This document shows, in pieces, positions 1 through 8,098 of a DNA stretch of 64,000 nt; position 1 is the first letter of the stretch, and every line of letters begins with the position of its first letter. Location: NCBI GenBank assembly GCA_021730105.1, contig CP072538.1:310001-374000 (forward strand), written 5' to 3'. The position numbers and the translations under genes are program-made. The notes beneath the pieces were generated by a model. That model saw nothing but the letters and a program-made list of their open reading frames with translations. It ran no database searches and was not told where the DNA came from. This DNA is from Candidatus Ruthia sp. Plio_17_S18. GTDB taxonomy: Bacteria > Pseudomonadota > Gammaproteobacteria > PS1 > Pseudothioglobaceae.

Positions 1-4
1 TTAG

Positions 5-124
5 AGCCAAACCAAAGTATTTACTGGTATTCAAAAACTGATTAAAGAAGTTGTTGCGGACATGAAAAAAGAAAATGAAGCAATTCCTGAGCCTTTATCA
101 ACTAAACAGTACAGTCCCCAATAA
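5..124 (+). pseudogene. HicB-like antitoxin fragment, cut by the IS element
   Basis: A 39-codon reading frame follows an in-frame TAG at 2-4 and ends in a TAA that lies inside the left inverted repeat of the IS element. Its last residues before the junction read IPEPLSTKQYS. An IPEP followed by a YSGKF-type sequence is characteristic of the linker between the HicB antitoxin domain and its DNA-binding domain. The final two residues are supplied by the IS. I infer a HicB-family antitoxin interrupted by the insertion. No continuation is evident to the right of the element. The call rests on a short match. Confidence 0.4.
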
Positions 125-128
125 ACTG
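116..128 (+). repeat. Left terminal inverted repeat of the IS
   Basis: CCCCAATAAACTG is the exact reverse complement of 1157-1169 and marks the orfB-distal end of the IS3-like element. Its TAA also terminates the interrupted hicB-like frame. Confidence 0.8.
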
Positions 129-165
129 TACATTCGCCTCCTATTATAAAATACTTTTTCAAAAT

Positions 166-804
166 TTAAACACGAATGCAATCTAACCTTGTTATAAAAA
201 ATTCAATATATTCAAAGATATCACTTTTTGCTTGTTCTCTAGTGTGATAGGTTTGTTGATTAATTAACTCAGTTTTCAAAGTATTAAAGAAGCTCTCAGC
301 CACAGCATTATCATGACACTTACCTTTCCTGCTCATGCTTTGAATAATATTGTTTGTTTTGAATAGTGCTAAGTACTCATAAGCTCGATCGGTATGAATA
401 AAGGTAGTATCGCTAACCTACTTAGTATTCTTAGTATTTGGCGCTTCTGAGCTGAATTCTCTATTTAGAATATTATGAGTAAAATTTACATTGTTTCTAG
501 GAGTTGTGGCTGGTCTATGATGAGCATGAATATCATCTTTACACATTAATCTTGCAATTCTATTTAACCAGACTTTAACACCTTGTGCTTTTAACTCTGC
601 ATAAATCCTAGGCGTACCATAGGTTTTTATACTGCACTTAAAGGCTTATTATTTGCAATAAAATTTGATCATTTTGCCTACTTCTAGGGCTTTGTGATGC
701 ATTCTTCCAATGGTAATAACCACTTTTAGATACTTTCATACATCGGCATAAAACAACAACTGGATAGTTTATTGCTTCAATGGTAATAAACTTAAATCTT
801 AGAA
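166..804 (-). pseudogene. IS3-family transposase OrfB (integrase) remnant
   Basis: Reading the minus strand in pieces gives an N-terminal part containing YPVVVLCRCMKVSKSGYYHW, a middle part with KTYGTPRIYAELKAQGVKVW, and a C-terminal part with MSRKGKCHDNAVAESFFNTL. These are conserved landmarks of IS3 OrfB transposases (DDE/rve fold). There is a frameshift near 648 and an in-frame stop near 420. The segment that should carry the first catalytic Asp and the core up to HTDRAYEY is missing roughly 50 residues. The gene is dead. Confidence 0.85.
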
Positions 805-1125
805 GTTTTGGCTTTTGAAGTAGGTCTTGGCCTGTTTTAGGATCTCTACTTCCATTCGGGATAGTCTCAAGTCTTTGTCTAATTGTTTATTTTTCTTTCA
901 AAGTTCAGAATGTGTTGCTTTGTGGTGAGTTGTTTCAGTATTATCAGCGATTCTCTTAAAGGCTTTATCTTGTTTTTGATTCAATTGCTTACTCCATTTA
1001 TAAATCATATTACGACGAATGTCCAAATCGCGGGCAAGGCTTGCGATACAGGTGTTTGGTTGATTTGCTAATTGCAAAGTTTCTAGTTTAAACGCTTTGG
1101 TGAACTTGGTTTTTCTAATGGTCAT
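799..1125 (-). pseudogene. IS3-family transposase OrfA with internal stop
   Basis: The first 75 codons encode a helix-turn-helix protein (start MTIRKTKFTKAFKLE; IASLARDLDIRRNMIYKW is the recognition region). A TGA at 898-900 stops it. The same frame then continues with LSRMEVEILKQAKTYFKS to a TAA at 799-801, matching the usual leucine-rich tail of OrfA, about 108 residues in all. A single nonsense mutation therefore truncates the protein. No intact OrfB exists to partner with it. Confidence 0.85.
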
Positions 1126-1156
1126 TTTGGACTCCTAAATGGTTGAGTTTAGTATC

Positions 1157-1169
1157 CAGTTTATTGGGG
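1157..1169 (-). repeat. Right terminal inverted repeat of the IS
   Basis: CAGTTTATTGGGG pairs perfectly with 116-128 in inverse orientation. It lies upstream of orfA, as expected for the 5' end of an IS3-type element. Confidence 0.8.
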
Positions 1170-1249
1170 GAACCTAATTACCCTTTTATTGTAAGAAGAG
1201 CCCACACCCAACTCCAAAGCGCACCACTTAAAACCAAAAAGATGATATC

Positions 1250-2581
1250 TTAGTGAAGGGTAACGAGTTCCTCAGCACTAGTCGGATGAATCGCCACGGT
1301 ATCATCAAACTGTTTTTTAGTCGCCCCCATTTTGATGGCTACTGCAAAGCCTTGCAACATTTCATCAGCACCGTGTCCCATAATATGACAGCCGACGACT
1401 TTTTCATCATCACCTGCACAGACTAATTTAAGTGCTGTGGTGGTTTTGTTGTTAAGTAAAGCATCTGCCATTGGGGTGAATTCTGATTTATAAATTTTGA
1501 CTTTATCAAATTTTTTATTGGCTTCAATTTCCGTCAGGCCGATAGTGCCAATTGGTGGATGTGAGAAAACCACAGTGGAAATATTGCTATAATCTAAATG
1601 CCTATCGCTCATATTGTTATACAGCCTATCAGATAATCTTCTTCCTGCTGCAATCGCCACAGGTGTGAGCGGTGTTCTGCCTGTGGCATCTCCGAGTGCA
1701 AAAATATTATCCACATTGGTCACTTGAAATTTATCTGTTGGGATAAACCCGTGTTGGTCGCATGCAACACCTACATTTTTCAAACCAAGATGTTGCGTCA
1801 TTGGGCCTCTGCCAACTGCCCAAATGATTTGGTCAAAACCACTAAACTCACCATGATTAGTAAATATCGTTTTAGCGGCTGAAACTTTATCAATCGTAGT
1901 GCCATGATGAAGAGTGATACCGTGAGCAGTGTAGTCTTTATCCAAGGTTTGTTGAATCATGGTGTCAAAACCACGCAATAAGGTATCAGCTCTACCAAAA
2001 ATCTCAACTTTGCTGCCGAGTGCATTCAATACTCCAGCCAGTTCCACACCGGTATAGCCACCACCAATAACCGCTACTTTTTTGGGTAGTGCTTCTAATT
2101 CAAAAAAACCATCTGAAGTAATGCCATATTCAGCACCTTCAATATTCGGAATAGATGGCTCACCACCTGGAGAAAGCACGATACGGTCAGCGGTATATTC
2201 TTCATCATTGACAGACACTGTGTTTTTATCCACTAATTTGCCAAAGCCATGAATATAATCAATGCCTAATTTTTCTAAATAGCCGTCATACCAGTTGGTA
2301 ATACCTTTGATATAGTTATCGCGGCCTTGTTTGAGTTTTTTCCATGAGAAGTTTTTAACCTCAATATCAAAACCAAAACCTTGTGCATTGTTAATCTGTG
2401 TGGCAGTATTGGCAGCAAACCACATGACTTTTTTAGGCACACAACCGACATTCACACAAGTGCCACCAATAGTTTTTACTTCAATGACTAAGCATTTTTT
2501 GCCGTATTCGCTGGCGCGTTCAACGGCTGAAAGCCCGCCGGAGCCTGCACCAATTGCAATCATATCATAATGTTTTGTCAT
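1250..2581 (-). CDS. gor: Glutathione-disulfide reductase
   Basis: 443 residues, the usual length of bacterial GR. The N-terminal FAD-binding motif GAGSGG lies near residues 11-16. The redox-active pair C42 and C47 sits in [13 protein letters not shown]. An NADPH-binding Rossmann motif [11 protein letters not shown] lies near 170, and the C-terminal HPTSAEE carries the catalytic His-Glu. The enzyme regenerates GSH from GSSG with NADPH in the cytoplasm. It is intact, whereas the neighbouring genes for GSH- or peroxide-consuming enzymes (2639-4839) are broken. The dihydrolipoamide and mercuric reductase branches are less likely given the motif set. Confidence 0.95.
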   Translation of the reverse strand: MTKHYDMIAIGAGSGGLSAVERASEYGKKCLVIEVKTIGGTCVNVGCVPKKVMWFAANTATQINNAQGFGFDIEVKNFSWKKLKQGRDNYIKGITNWYDGYLEKLGIDYIHGFGKLVDKNTVSVNDEEYTADRIVLSPGGEPSIPNIEGAEYGITSDGFFELEALPKKVAVIGGGYTGVELAGVLNALGSKVEIFGRADTLLRGFDTMIQQTLDKDYTAHGITLHHGTTIDKVSAAKTIFTNHGEFSGFDQIIWAVGRGPMTQHLGLKNVGVACDQHGFIPTDKFQVTNVDNIFALGDATGRTPLTPVAIAAGRRLSDRLYNNMSDRHLDYSNISTVVFSHPPIGTIGLTEIEANKKFDKVKIYKSEFTPMADALLNNKTTTALKLVCAGDDEKVVGCHIMGHGADEMLQGFAVAIKMGATKKQFDDTVAIHPTSAEELVTLH

Positions 2582-2638
2582 TTTTTTTCTCCAATAAATA
2601 AAAAGGGGTTCATGTCCATAACCTCTAACTTTTTGGGT

Positions 2639-2923
2639 TTAGTGTGCAATTGGTTTGCCAGTAAAAAGATAGTCTTTGAGTTCTTTATCAAAAGTCTTAT
2701 CCTTGCGTCTAATCCACTCTAACACCATTGCTGCGTGTTCTTTCTTCATAACGATTATGTGCCAAAATCTCTGATAATTCGCTGTCTTGACATGCATCAA
2801 TGCGCTGATTATACCAATCAATGGCTTCTAATTCCTCCATCAAAGACACAATTGCCTTATGCATGTCCACTTGGTCGCTTGGGTTAAATTTTCTTCTTCT
2901 TAGTGGTAGCCTTCATTTGCCAT
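2639..2923 (-). pseudogene. Encapsulated-ferritin-like (EncFtn) protein, broken
   Basis: The start MANEGYH is followed by a stop. A second frame gives HKAIVSLMEELEAIDWYNQR and EILAHNRYEE, and a third gives KKEHAAMVLEWIRRKDKTF and a KPIAH tail. Together these reproduce a ferritin-like protein of about 95 residues of the type loaded into encapsulin nanocompartments, including the conserved Glu and the E-x2-H iron-ligand region. At least two frameshifts are present; the second is a 2-nt loss in an A-rich run near 2750. No encapsulin shell gene lies beside it. The iron-storage function appears lost. Confidence 0.75.
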
Positions 2924-2949
2924 ATTTACTCCTTGTTTGAAAATAAAAA

Positions 2950-2989
2950 AAAGACTGTTGTATGCTTAGTAAACAATACAACAGTCTTT
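2950..2989 (-). terminator. Rho-independent terminator
   Basis: A perfect 14-bp stem (AAAGACTGTTGTAT at 2950-2963 with its complement at 2976-2989) and a 12-nt loop. On the minus strand it is followed by eight Ts, so it ends transcripts coming from the catalase / small-ORF side. It lies between the small ORF and the ferritin-like gene. Confidence 0.85.
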
Positions 2990-2994
2990 TAACA

Positions 2995-3159
2995 TTACAC
3001 AACATTGTGATTGTTTAGTTTACTACTTAACCATTTGCAGGCTAAGCGATAGACATTTGCACCTTGTTTTGAAGGAGATCTTTTTAGTCCAGCAAATGTT
3101 GCGAAAGAGGTGCATAGAATTATATTGGTAATTAAAGTTTTTTTGATTGTATTTTTCAT
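2995..3159 (-). CDS. Small hypothetical protein with a signal-like N-terminus
   Basis: A 54-codon frame starts MKNTIKKTLITNIILCTSFA and then contains a Cys and several basic residues. The N-terminus resembles a Sec signal peptide with likely cleavage after TFA. It lies just upstream of the 2950-2989 terminator and downstream of the dead catalase, in the same direction. I do not recognise the mature part. Given the decay around it, it may be the stump of a longer exported protein. Confidence 0.3.
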   Translation of the reverse strand: MKNTIKKTLITNIILCTSFATFAGLKRSPSKQGANVYRLACKWLSSKLNNHNVV

Positions 3160-3215
3160 GATATTTTCCTATAAAGTATAAAGTTAAAAAAATTATTTTT
3201 TAGACCCTCCTCAGT

Positions 3216-3972
3216 CTATTTTAGTTTTGATTGAATCAGCTGACCATATTGAGTGTCTGCTTTAGTAAATTGCGCTAACATTTTGTCTTGTGATTTTTGA
3301 CTGACACAAGACAGTCCTTCGGCTATTGTGTTGGTGAGTTGTTGCCTCTTCACTCATCATTTGCACTTTTGCTGTCCAACTTGGAAAATTACCTTTCAAA
3401 AACTAAAGGTATGAGAACTAAATCAGTGCATATGACGATAATTGGCTGAAATGCCTCTATCGGACATCAAAATTGTAACTTGATGCAATGATTGAGGATG
3501 ATTCGCCCACAATTCAAACATTGCTGCTGGGTCAGGAAAGTTAGTTTTTGGATGTTTCTTTTGCGAATGAATAAAATCAGGAAAATTCATGCCACCACGC
3601 AACAAGAATACAGGCGTATTATTACCTACCATGTCATAATTGTCTTCATCGGTATAAAGCTTCAATGCAAATACACGAGGATCACTTGAATCTTGATCGC
3701 TACCGACTGTTGAAAATCTAGCAAAGGTTTGTGTTTCTTGTTCGACTATTTGTAAAAAATTGGCAATGGTTTTATCTTTTAAAGATTTTGTAACCGTAAA
3801 TGCGCCATAAGCACCTGTATCACTAGTTATGGAATACGCTCACGATTAAAATGTGCTAACTTTTCAAAAAAATAATAATTATCAAAAGTCAAAGCACCTC
3901 TCACCTACAGTAATACTGTTGTTGCCATCCACTACTGGCGTACCTGTTGCATTTGTTAAGATTTTTTTTCAT
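3216..3972 (-). pseudogene. Monofunctional catalase, deleted and frameshifted
   Basis: Fragments occur in order: an N-terminal TNATGTPVVDGNNSITVGER, then FEKLAHFNRERIP, then KLYTDEDNYDMVGNNTPVF continuing through HQVTILMSDRGI to about 3423, then PSWTAKVQMMSEEA and a C-terminal AQFTKADTQYGQLIQ. These match clade-3 type catalases. The centre and heme-binding C-terminal half (a few hundred residues) are missing, and several frameshifts and stops interrupt the rest. Hydrogen-peroxide dismutation by this gene is lost. Confidence 0.9.
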
Positions 3973-3985
3973 TATTATTCTCTTC

Positions 3986-4209
3986 TTATTTAAAATATTG
4001 TTCTAATTCGTTGGCACCACCAATATACTGCCTGCCAATGAAAATTTGTGGCGTGCTACTTTTGCTACTCACCATTCTTAATGAAATGAGCGAGTCTGAT
4101 GATTGTTGTGGATTGTAAAAGTCATTGACGGGATATTTTCCCCGGTTTTATTTGCTAACATAGGTTGTTCCTTGATTAAAAAGTTACCATCTTGCGTAAT
4201 ATTAATCAT
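3986..4209 (-). pseudogene. Peroxiredoxin-glutaredoxin hybrid, internally deleted
   Basis: The start region reads MLANKTGENIPSMTF, as at the head of the Prx5-type domain of hybrid peroxiredoxins. About 40 codons later the sequence is LRMVSSKSSTPQIFIGRQY then IGGANELEQYF, the end of a glutaredoxin domain. The intact hybrid is roughly 240 residues, so nearly the whole peroxidase domain and the Grx CPxC site are deleted, and the two ends are in different frames. The normal enzyme reduces peroxides with glutathione, which links it functionally to gor at 1250. Confidence 0.8.
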
Positions 4210-4323
4210 AATAATTGATAAAAACGATTATAAATATTATGACACCTTCACTTAAGGATTTAAAATACTTACTAGCACTTGAATAACACTTGCACTTTTC
4301 CAAGGCAGCAAAAGCATGCTTTG

Positions 4324-4839
4324 TTAGTCAATCCAATTGGTGTCACCTGCAATCACATTATCTGCATGAAAAGTCGGGACTTGTTTGCGAATGCTTAAAT
4401 AATAGTTGGTCATTATTAGAGGTTGTAATAAGTCATCAATATGCTGGGCATTTTTTAGTACAAAGCCTTTACCCAAATCACTACTTTTAATATTAGAAGT
4501 GGTTACAATCATAAATTTATTAGCTGGAACTTTACCGCCCGCCATATTCATCTGTAATAATAAATGTTTTTTGATATAAAAGAGCTTCACTCAGCCATTT
4601 GATCATAGGTTGTTGGCATATTAAACCACATAATTGGTGTAATATAAATAATCACATCTGCCCACAAAAGCTTATCAACTTCTCTATCTACATTTCAAGT
4701 GTCTTTAGTTACATTTGAAACTTTAACTTTATGGCCTTTTTTGCTAAGATGGTTATCAGTTAAATCACTTAAAAAACCATTTAGTTGCCCTTTTGCATCA
4801 AAAATTGAATAGCCTGCTTGTTACTAGTAATATTTTCAT
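4324..4839 (-). pseudogene. MdaB-like NAD(P)H quinone reductase, broken
   Basis: Frame pieces on the minus strand give an N-terminal MKILLVTS, then FDAKGQLNGFLSDLTDNHL, KLLWADVIIYITPIMWFNMP (a flavodoxin-fold signature of the MdaB family), and a C-terminal part with GKGFVLKNAQH. There is a frameshift after the first strand, an internal TGA and a stop after MAE. It is adjacent to and codirectional with the VOC gene, divergent from HxlR, which often controls such quinone/electrophile-response genes. Confidence 0.7.
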
Positions 4840-4854
4840 TTTCTCTCCTATAAA

Positions 4855-5247
4855 TTAGATAATAAAATCAATTTCAACTATTATATTTTCTGGACCTTTT
4901 AAAAATACTTGCTTGGTATTTGAAGCGGGTATAAAATTTTCATTAAAGTCAATTTTTAGTTTGTTGATATGTTTGATGAAAATTGGATAATCATCTCTAA
5001 CAAAAGCAATATGGTCAAGTAAGTCATTGCTATTATTAGTTTTTAGTGAGAACTCGTTAAACTTAGCCTCTTTGCCAAAAATATGAATAATTGCCTCTTG
5101 CTTGTTCTTTGGTGAATATATCCAATAACCTGGAAAGACAAAGGGAGGCCTAAAGCCTTTTTTTAGACCAATAACTTCTGTAAAAAACATAGCAATAACA
5201 TTAATGTTTTCACACTTTAGGGCGATGTGGTTAAACCTTATGTTCAT
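4855..5247 (-). CDS. VOC-family (glyoxalase/dioxygenase fold) protein
   Basis: 130 residues, intact, the size of a single-module VOC protein with two beta-alpha-beta-beta-beta repeats. A metal-type His sits at residue 7 (FNHIALKC) and an acidic pair near the end (VEIDF), as expected for the VOC metal site. The substrate cannot be read from sequence; glyoxalase I or a thiol-conjugate lyase are options. It is the only intact gene of the minus-strand set facing HxlR, and it has a consensus -35 box on the shared spacer. Confidence 0.75.
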   Translation of the reverse strand: MNIRFNHIALKCENINVIAMFFTEVIGLKKGFRPPFVFPGYWIYSPKNKQEAIIHIFGKEAKFNEFSLKTNNSNDLLDHIAFVRDDYPIFIKHINKLKIDFNENFIPASNTKQVFLKGPENIIVEIDFII

Positions 5248-5277
5248 TTTTTGCTCTCTATTTCTAATAATAAAACC

Positions 5278-5330
5278 ATGTTATAATTAAAGTATATTAT
5301 TGTCAAGTAGGCACATAATTGGTATATAAT
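5278..5330. promoter_or_regulatory. Overlapping divergent promoters of the VOC gene and hxlR-like gene
   Basis: On the plus strand TTGTCA (5300-5305) lies 17 nt before TATATA (5323-5328), or 19 nt before TATAAT (5325-5330), for the regulator. On the minus strand a perfect TTGACA covers 5301-5306, with TAACAT 17 nt downstream (5278-5283) for the VOC gene. The two -35 boxes share the same eight base pairs (TTGTCAAG). The promoters therefore compete for one polymerase position, which would suit control by the HxlR protein. Confidence 0.6.
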
Positions 5331-5362
5331 ATCACTTAATATCCTAATAGGAGATTAAGGCA

Positions 5363-5725
5363 ATGATAAAAAAAGAGAAACGAGGGGATAACTGCCCTGT
5401 AGAACTAACGCTTAGTCTGATTGGCGGTAAATGGAAGGGGATTATTCTTTATCATTTAATAGGTGATAAAAAACGCTTTGGAGAATTAAAAAAATTTATG
5501 CCAAATATCACACAAAGAATGCTTACCAAGCAATTAAGAGAACTTGAGGGTGATGACTTAATTCATAGAAAAGTATATAAAGTTGTACCACCTAAGGTTG
5601 AGTATAGTCTTACAGAACAGGGCGAATCACTTAAAAGTATGATTTTTTCATTAGAAAAATGGGGTAAAAATTACCAAAAACAAAAAAGTTATAATCCGGC
5701 TTTTAAGCTCGCGTCAATAAATTGA
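5363..5725 (+). CDS. HxlR-family winged-helix regulator
   Basis: 120 residues with the family signature [19 protein letters not shown] near the N-terminus, followed by a winged-helix core ([20 protein letters not shown]; recognition helix and wing through [12 protein letters not shown]). C11 occupies the position of the redox-sensing Cys in YodB/QorR/HypR-type members. It is probably a dimeric repressor responding to quinones or oxidants and controlling the divergent VOC/mdaB-like genes. Its last 37 nt overlap the 3' end of prfB in the opposite direction. Codon usage looks like that of its neighbours. Confidence 0.88.
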   Translation: MIKKEKRGDNCPVELTLSLIGGKWKGIILYHLIGDKKRFGELKKFMPNITQRMLTKQLRELEGDDLIHRKVYKVVPPKVEYSLTEQGESLKSMIFSLEKWGKNYQKQKSYNPAFKLASIN

Positions 5726-6783
5726 TCTAAATTACCATTTAAAACATCTCCAGTATTGGTACTTTCAACACCAGTACGTAAATCTTTAATCCTTGATTGG
5801 TCAAGCACATAGGATCGAATTTGGTGTCCCCAGCCGATGCCAGATTTGGTGTCTTCTAGGCTTTGCTTTTCAGCATTACGTTTTTGCATTTCTAACTCAT
5901 AAAGTCTGGATTTTAATTGTTTCATGGCTTGGTCTTTGTTTGTGTGTTGTGAGCGACCATCTTGGCATTGCACAACGGTATTGGTGGGTAGATGGGTGAT
6001 GCGTACGGCTGATTCGGTTTTATTGACGTGCTGGCCGCCGGCACCACTGGCACGATAAGTGTCAATGCGTAAGTCTGATGGGTTGATGTCAATATCAATA
6101 TCATCATCCACTTCTGGGGAGACAAACACAGAGCAAAATGAAGTATGGCGTTTGCCATTGGCATTAAAGGGGGATTTTCTAACCAGGCGATGGATGCCAA
6201 TTTCTGTGCGTAACCAGCCAAATGCGTATTCACCATCAAAGTGAATGGTTGCAGATTTAACACCAGCCACTTCTCCTGCTGAGACCTCCATAAGTCTAAC
6301 TTTAAAATTGTGTTTTTCGCCCCAGCGTAAGTACATGCGTAGCACCATTTCTGCCCAATCTTGAGCTTCTGTGCCACCTGAGCCAGATTGGATGTCTAAA
6401 TAAGCAGAGTTGGAATCTAAATCACCACTAAACATGCGCTCAAATTCAAGTTTTTCAATGGCAGATTGGGTGGTATCTAAATCATCAATTACACCATTTG
6501 CTGTGTCTTCATCATTTTCTGTTTGAGCCATGTTTAACAGCTCTTGCGCATCTTCTAAAACAGCATTCACCTGCTCAAAGGTTTGGCAAATTGATGTTAG
6601 TTTTGATTTTTCTTGCCCCAAGGCTTGTGCTTGGTCAGGGTTTGCCCAGATGTCTGGGTTCTCCATTTCCAATAAAACCTCTTCTAGGCGGGCTTGTTTT
6701 TCTTTTAAACTAATGTGTGTTGATAGAGCAATTTTGCGTTTCTTTAAATCTTGGATTTTTTGATAAGTGGGTGAGAGTTCCAT
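5689..6783 (-). CDS. prfB: Peptide chain release factor 2
   Basis: 364 residues. It carries the stop-codon-reading tripeptide SPF ([11 protein letters not shown], near residue 205) and the peptidyl-hydrolysis GGQ motif ([16 protein letters not shown], near 250). It recognises UGA and UAA. The frame is continuous from [13 protein letters not shown], where many bacteria have an in-frame UGA and a programmed +1 shift around codon 25; neither is present. It is preceded by the rpsO terminator and overlaps the HxlR gene at the 3' end. Confidence 0.97.
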   Translation of the reverse strand: MELSPTYQKIQDLKKRKIALSTHISLKEKQARLEEVLLEMENPDIWANPDQAQALGQEKSKLTSICQTFEQVNAVLEDAQELLNMAQTENDEDTANGVIDDLDTTQSAIEKLEFERMFSGDLDSNSAYLDIQSGSGGTEAQDWAEMVLRMYLRWGEKHNFKVRLMEVSAGEVAGVKSATIHFDGEYAFGWLRTEIGIHRLVRKSPFNANGKRHTSFCSVFVSPEVDDDIDIDINPSDLRIDTYRASGAGGQHVNKTESAVRITHLPTNTVVQCQDGRSQHTNKDQAMKQLKSRLYELEMQKRNAEKQSLEDTKSGIGWGHQIRSYVLDQSRIKDLRTGVESTNTGDVLNGNLDQFIDASLKAGL

Positions 6784-6804
6784 GGCGTTATTTTAGGTAT
6801 AAAA

Positions 6805-6824
6805 AAAGCCCCAAATGGGGCTTT
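6805..6824 (-). terminator. Terminator of rpsO
   Basis: AAAGCCCC at 6805-6812 pairs with GGGGCTTT at 6817-6824 around a 4-nt loop. On the minus strand it is followed by a run of Ts (6801-6807 complement). It lies 17 nt past the rpsO stop codon and before prfB, so prfB probably needs its own start signal or readthrough. Confidence 0.85.
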
Positions 6825-6840
6825 ATAAAAATGATTTAAC

Positions 6841-7101
6841 TTATTTTCTAAGCCCTAGACTAGCAATCAAGTCTGAATAGGCGGTTGTATTAGTGCCTTT
6901 AAGATAGGTTAGTAATTTTTTGCGCTGAGAGACTAGATGTAGAAGACCTCTTCTTGAGTGGTGGTCTTTTTTATGAGTTTTAAAATGCTCAGTTAAGTGT
7001 TTAATGCGAGCTGTTAATAAGGCAACTTGTACATTGGTTGAACCAGTATCACCAATTTTGCTCTGATATTCTTTAATAATTTCTTGGGTATCAATCGACA
7101 T
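6841..7101 (-). CDS. rpsO: 30S ribosomal protein S15
   Basis: 86 residues, close to the usual 89. It shows the family pattern [21 protein letters not shown] and [19 protein letters not shown], which binds 16S rRNA helix 22 and the three-way junction. It is a primary assembly protein of the platform. pnp, its frequent neighbour, is absent. It is followed by a clear terminator. Confidence 0.97.
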   Translation of the reverse strand: MSIDTQEIIKEYQSKIGDTGSTNVQVALLTARIKHLTEHFKTHKKDHHSRRGLLHLVSQRKKLLTYLKGTNTTAYSDLIASLGLRK

Positions 7102-7160
7102 AATAAATCTATAATCAAAAGGATGAATTATACGCCAATTGCTTTATTGTTCTTAAAAAG

Positions 7161-8057
7161 TTAATAAAAAGATGGATCATTATTTGGTCTAGTTTTAAAG
7201 CGCCTGTGAATCCATAAATATTGTTCTGGCGCTTTTAAAATTTGCTGTTGTAATATTTGGTTGGTTAGTTGTGTATTTTGTTGGGATTTGTTATTAGGGT
7301 AACCCTCCAAAGCAGGAGAAAATTCTAGTGTGTAAGTTGTATGTTGACGGGTAAAGGACAAGGGAATAACGACCGTATTGTCAATGCGAGCTAGTTTTTC
7401 TGTGGCTTTTATGGTGGCAGTTTGTATATTAAAAAAAGGTGAAAACGTGCTGATTCTTGCACCCAAATCTTGGTCGTGTGTGTACCAAATGGGTAGGCCT
7501 GATTTTAGGGTTCGGATTAAGGCTCTGGTGTCTTTCGACTTAATCATCAAACTACCATGTTGGGTGAATATTTTTTGCATTTGATTGTCAAACAAGGCAT
7601 TGTTTTGTGGACGGTAGACATCAGCAAAATCAAAGTTTTGTAGTAGCATCCTGCCAGCAAGCATCATGGTTGTAAAATGCCCAACGAGCAAAATGATGTT
7701 TTGTTGCTTGTCTAAGGCGCTTTGTAAAATTTCAGCACCTTCAATGTGATAGTGTTGCTTGAGTTTTTTGTTGCTTAAATAAAAGCAATTTGATATTTCA
7801 AATAGTCCAATGCCTAGTGCTTCAAAATGTTGTTTAACTAAACGAGTGACTTGGGCTTTATTTTTATTAGGAAAGCATTTAGAGATATTCACAAAAGCAA
7901 TTTTTCTAAATCTACTTAATAGTGGATAAAGTATTCTGCCGATTATTTTGCCCGTCATTAACTGGGTTTTCAGCGGTAATTTAGAGCTTAGTTTCATCAA
8001 GCACATTAAAGCCCAAGTGGGTATAAATTTAGGATGATAGAACTTTGTTTTTATCAT
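7161..8057 (-). CDS. Lipid A late acyltransferase-like protein (LpxL/HtrB family)
   Basis: 298 residues with a basic/hydrophobic N-terminus and family blocks DVYRPQNNALFDNQMQKIF, GLPIWYTHDQDLGARISTF and PEQYLWIHRRFKTRP. The family adds secondary acyl chains to Kdo2-lipid IVA at the inner membrane. The catalytic HX4D/E site normally has the form HFxTLE; here it reads GHFTTMML, so the acidic residue is Met. Everything else is intact and undamaged. Either catalysis uses another residue, or the protein has diverged or lost activity. Confidence 0.82.
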   Translation of the reverse strand: MIKTKFYHPKFIPTWALMCLMKLSSKLPLKTQLMTGKIIGRILYPLLSRFRKIAFVNISKCFPNKNKAQVTRLVKQHFEALGIGLFEISNCFYLSNKKLKQHYHIEGAEILQSALDKQQNIILLVGHFTTMMLAGRMLLQNFDFADVYRPQNNALFDNQMQKIFTQHGSLMIKSKDTRALIRTLKSGLPIWYTHDQDLGARISTFSPFFNIQTATIKATEKLARIDNTVVIPLSFTRQHTTYTLEFSPALEGYPNNKSQQNTQLTNQILQQQILKAPEQYLWIHRRFKTRPNNDPSFY

Positions 8058-8098
8058 TAAAATATAATTTTAAATGTCTTAAATATTGATTACAGAAA

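Larger units (their letters stand above)
116..1169 (-). mobile_element. Degenerate IS3-family insertion sequence
   Basis: About 1.05 kb bounded by perfect 13-bp inverted repeats and containing remnants of orfA and orfB on the minus strand. The OrfB remnant keeps IS3-family signatures such as VSKSGYYHW and MSRKGKCHDNAVAESFF. The element is shorter than normal IS3 members (roughly 1.2-1.5 kb), and both reading frames are broken, so it cannot transpose by itself. No clear target duplication is visible immediately outside the repeats. Confidence 0.85.

Noticed and set aside
883..1071. Plus-strand 62-residue frame inside the IS
   Set aside because: It is the complement of orfA, reads as a Cys/Phe/Ile-rich shadow and has no family resemblance.
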